Part shown: positions 5,585 to 6,257 of the stretch, one piece after another
Layout: each line of letters begins with the position of its first letter
Numbering within the stretch: the stretch's first letter is position 1
Source of the DNA: JAZLFH01 sp045615705
GTDB taxonomy: Bacteria > Bacillota > Clostridia > UMGS1883
Length of the DNA: 6,257 bases
Reading direction: 5' to 3'
Assembly: GCA_045615705.1 (NCBI GenBank)
Contig: JAZLFH010000061.1
Location: forward strand, 1 to 6,257
Position numbers and translations under genes: made by a program
The notes under the pieces: model-generated
Database searches by the model: none
What the model saw: only the letters and a program-made list of their open reading frames with translations
Told to the model about the DNA's origin: nothing

Positions 5585-6257
5585 ATGAAGATGGGTATTG
5601 TTGGGCTTCCCAATGTCGGGAAAAGCACACTTTTTAACGCTATTACGGAAGCGGGAGCGGAAAGTGCAAATTATCCTTTCTGCACAATTGAACCGAATGT
5701 TGGCGTTGTCGCCGTTCCGGATGAGCGTCTTAATGTTTTAAAAGATATGTACAATCCTTTAAAGGTTACCCCCGCAGTTGTTGAATTTGTTGACATTGCA
5801 GGTCTTGTCAAAGGTGCAAGCCGTGGCGAAGGTCTTGGGAACAAGTTCCTTTCACATATTCGTGAGGTTGATGCGATAATTCATGTGGTACGCTGTTTTG
5901 AAGATTCAAATATAATCCATGTTGAAGGAAGCGTTGACCCTAAGCGTGATATAGAAACGATTGACCTTGAACTTATTTTTGCAGACCTTGAAAGCGTTGA
6001 AAAAAGAATAGACAAAACCGTTAAAATGATGAAAAGCGGTGATAAAAAATACGCCGAGGAATTAAAACTTTGGCAACGAATAAAGGAAACTTTGGACGCC
6101 GGAAAAGGTGCAAGAACACTTTCTTTTACTGATGAGGAATTATCTTTGGTTAAAGAAATTTCTCTTCTTACGATGAAGCCAATACTATATGCGGCAAATG
6201 TTTCGGAAGACGACTTTGCAAACGGAATCGAAAATAATAAGTTTGTTAAAGATGTTG
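5585..6257 (+). CDS. ychF: YchF/OLA1-type redox-regulated P-loop ATPase (partial, 3' end outside window)
   Basis: This is a universally conserved TRAFAC-class P-loop NTPase of the Obg family that, unusually for the group, prefers ATP. Family work links it to ribosome association and to oxidative and other stress responses. The visible 224 codons (of about 365 expected) run from an ATG with SD GGAAGAAGG 7 nt upstream. G1 is GLPNVGKST (7-15), G3 is DIAGLVKGAS (70-79), and the YchF signature HIREVDAIIHVVRCFED is at 91-107. In place of the GTP-specifying NKxD motif there is NVSE (205-208), the NxxE change that marks ATP-binding YchF. The stretch 134-180 fits the coiled-coil insertion. The C-terminal TGS domain is beyond the edge. 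The gene has its own promoter and runs opposite to the two-component operon. There is no sign of frameshift, and the identification is secure. Confidence 0.97.
   Translation, partial: MKMGIVGLPNVGKSTLFNAITEAGAESANYPFCTIEPNVGVVAVPDERLNVLKDMYNPLKVTPAVVEFVDIAGLVKGASRGEGLGNKFLSHIREVDAIIHVVRCFEDSNIIHVEGSVDPKRDIETIDLELIFADLESVEKRIDKTVKMMKSGDKKYAEELKLWQRIKETLDAGKGARTLSFTDEELSLVKEISLLTMKPILYAANVSEDDFANGIENNKFVKDV

Noticed and set aside
1..6257. CRISPR array, tRNA/rRNA genes or insertion sequence
   Set aside because: No regularly spaced repeats, no tRNA-like cloverleaf, no rRNA segment and no transposase or terminal inverted repeats were seen on either strand.

Overview
The window looks like chromosomal DNA of a low-G+C Gram-positive bacterium, most likely from the class Clostridia. 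The reasons are the AT-rich intergenic DNA, strong GGAGG-type ribosome binding sites, GTG/TTG starts, a membrane-anchored HtrA with a lysine-rich stop-transfer flank, and OmpR-type two-component proteins of Firmicute character. I did not count base composition, and no species can be named from this.

Layout from left to right. Positions 1-94 hold the first 31 codons of a minus-strand gene that runs off the left edge. It has a perfect SD and an N-terminus like that of helix-turn-helix/replication-initiator proteins of mobile elements. Positions 95-344 are non-coding by ordinary criteria. They contain a 13-bp hairpin (the probable lysS terminator), three GGYGTAA repeats, and a short open frame that may be a fossil of an integrated element. 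Positions 345-1838 (minus) are lysS, lysyl-tRNA synthetase, with its own extended -10 promoter and a short leader. A strong terminator at 1959-1988 ends the next unit. That unit, transcribed leftward from about 5467, is response regulator (4753-5451), histidine kinase (3328-4752, TTG start abutting the regulator's stop codon) and an HtrA-like membrane-anchored serine protease (2026-3255). Diverging rightward from the same 133-bp intergenic region is ychF (from 5585, cut by the right edge), a universally conserved P-loop ATPase.

The response regulator, kinase and HtrA protease form a coherent envelope-stress unit. The kinase has an extracytoplasmic domain that could sense a cell-surface or secretion signal. 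The regulator would control transcription, probably including its own operon. The protease works on the outer face of the membrane on misfolded secreted proteins. The arrangement recalls Bacillus CssRS with HtrA/HtrB, but orthology is not shown here. lysS and ychF are housekeeping genes.

I see no clearly new biological system. The points most worth checking are the left edge, which may be the border of an accessory element, and the divergent promoters whose -35 boxes overlap.
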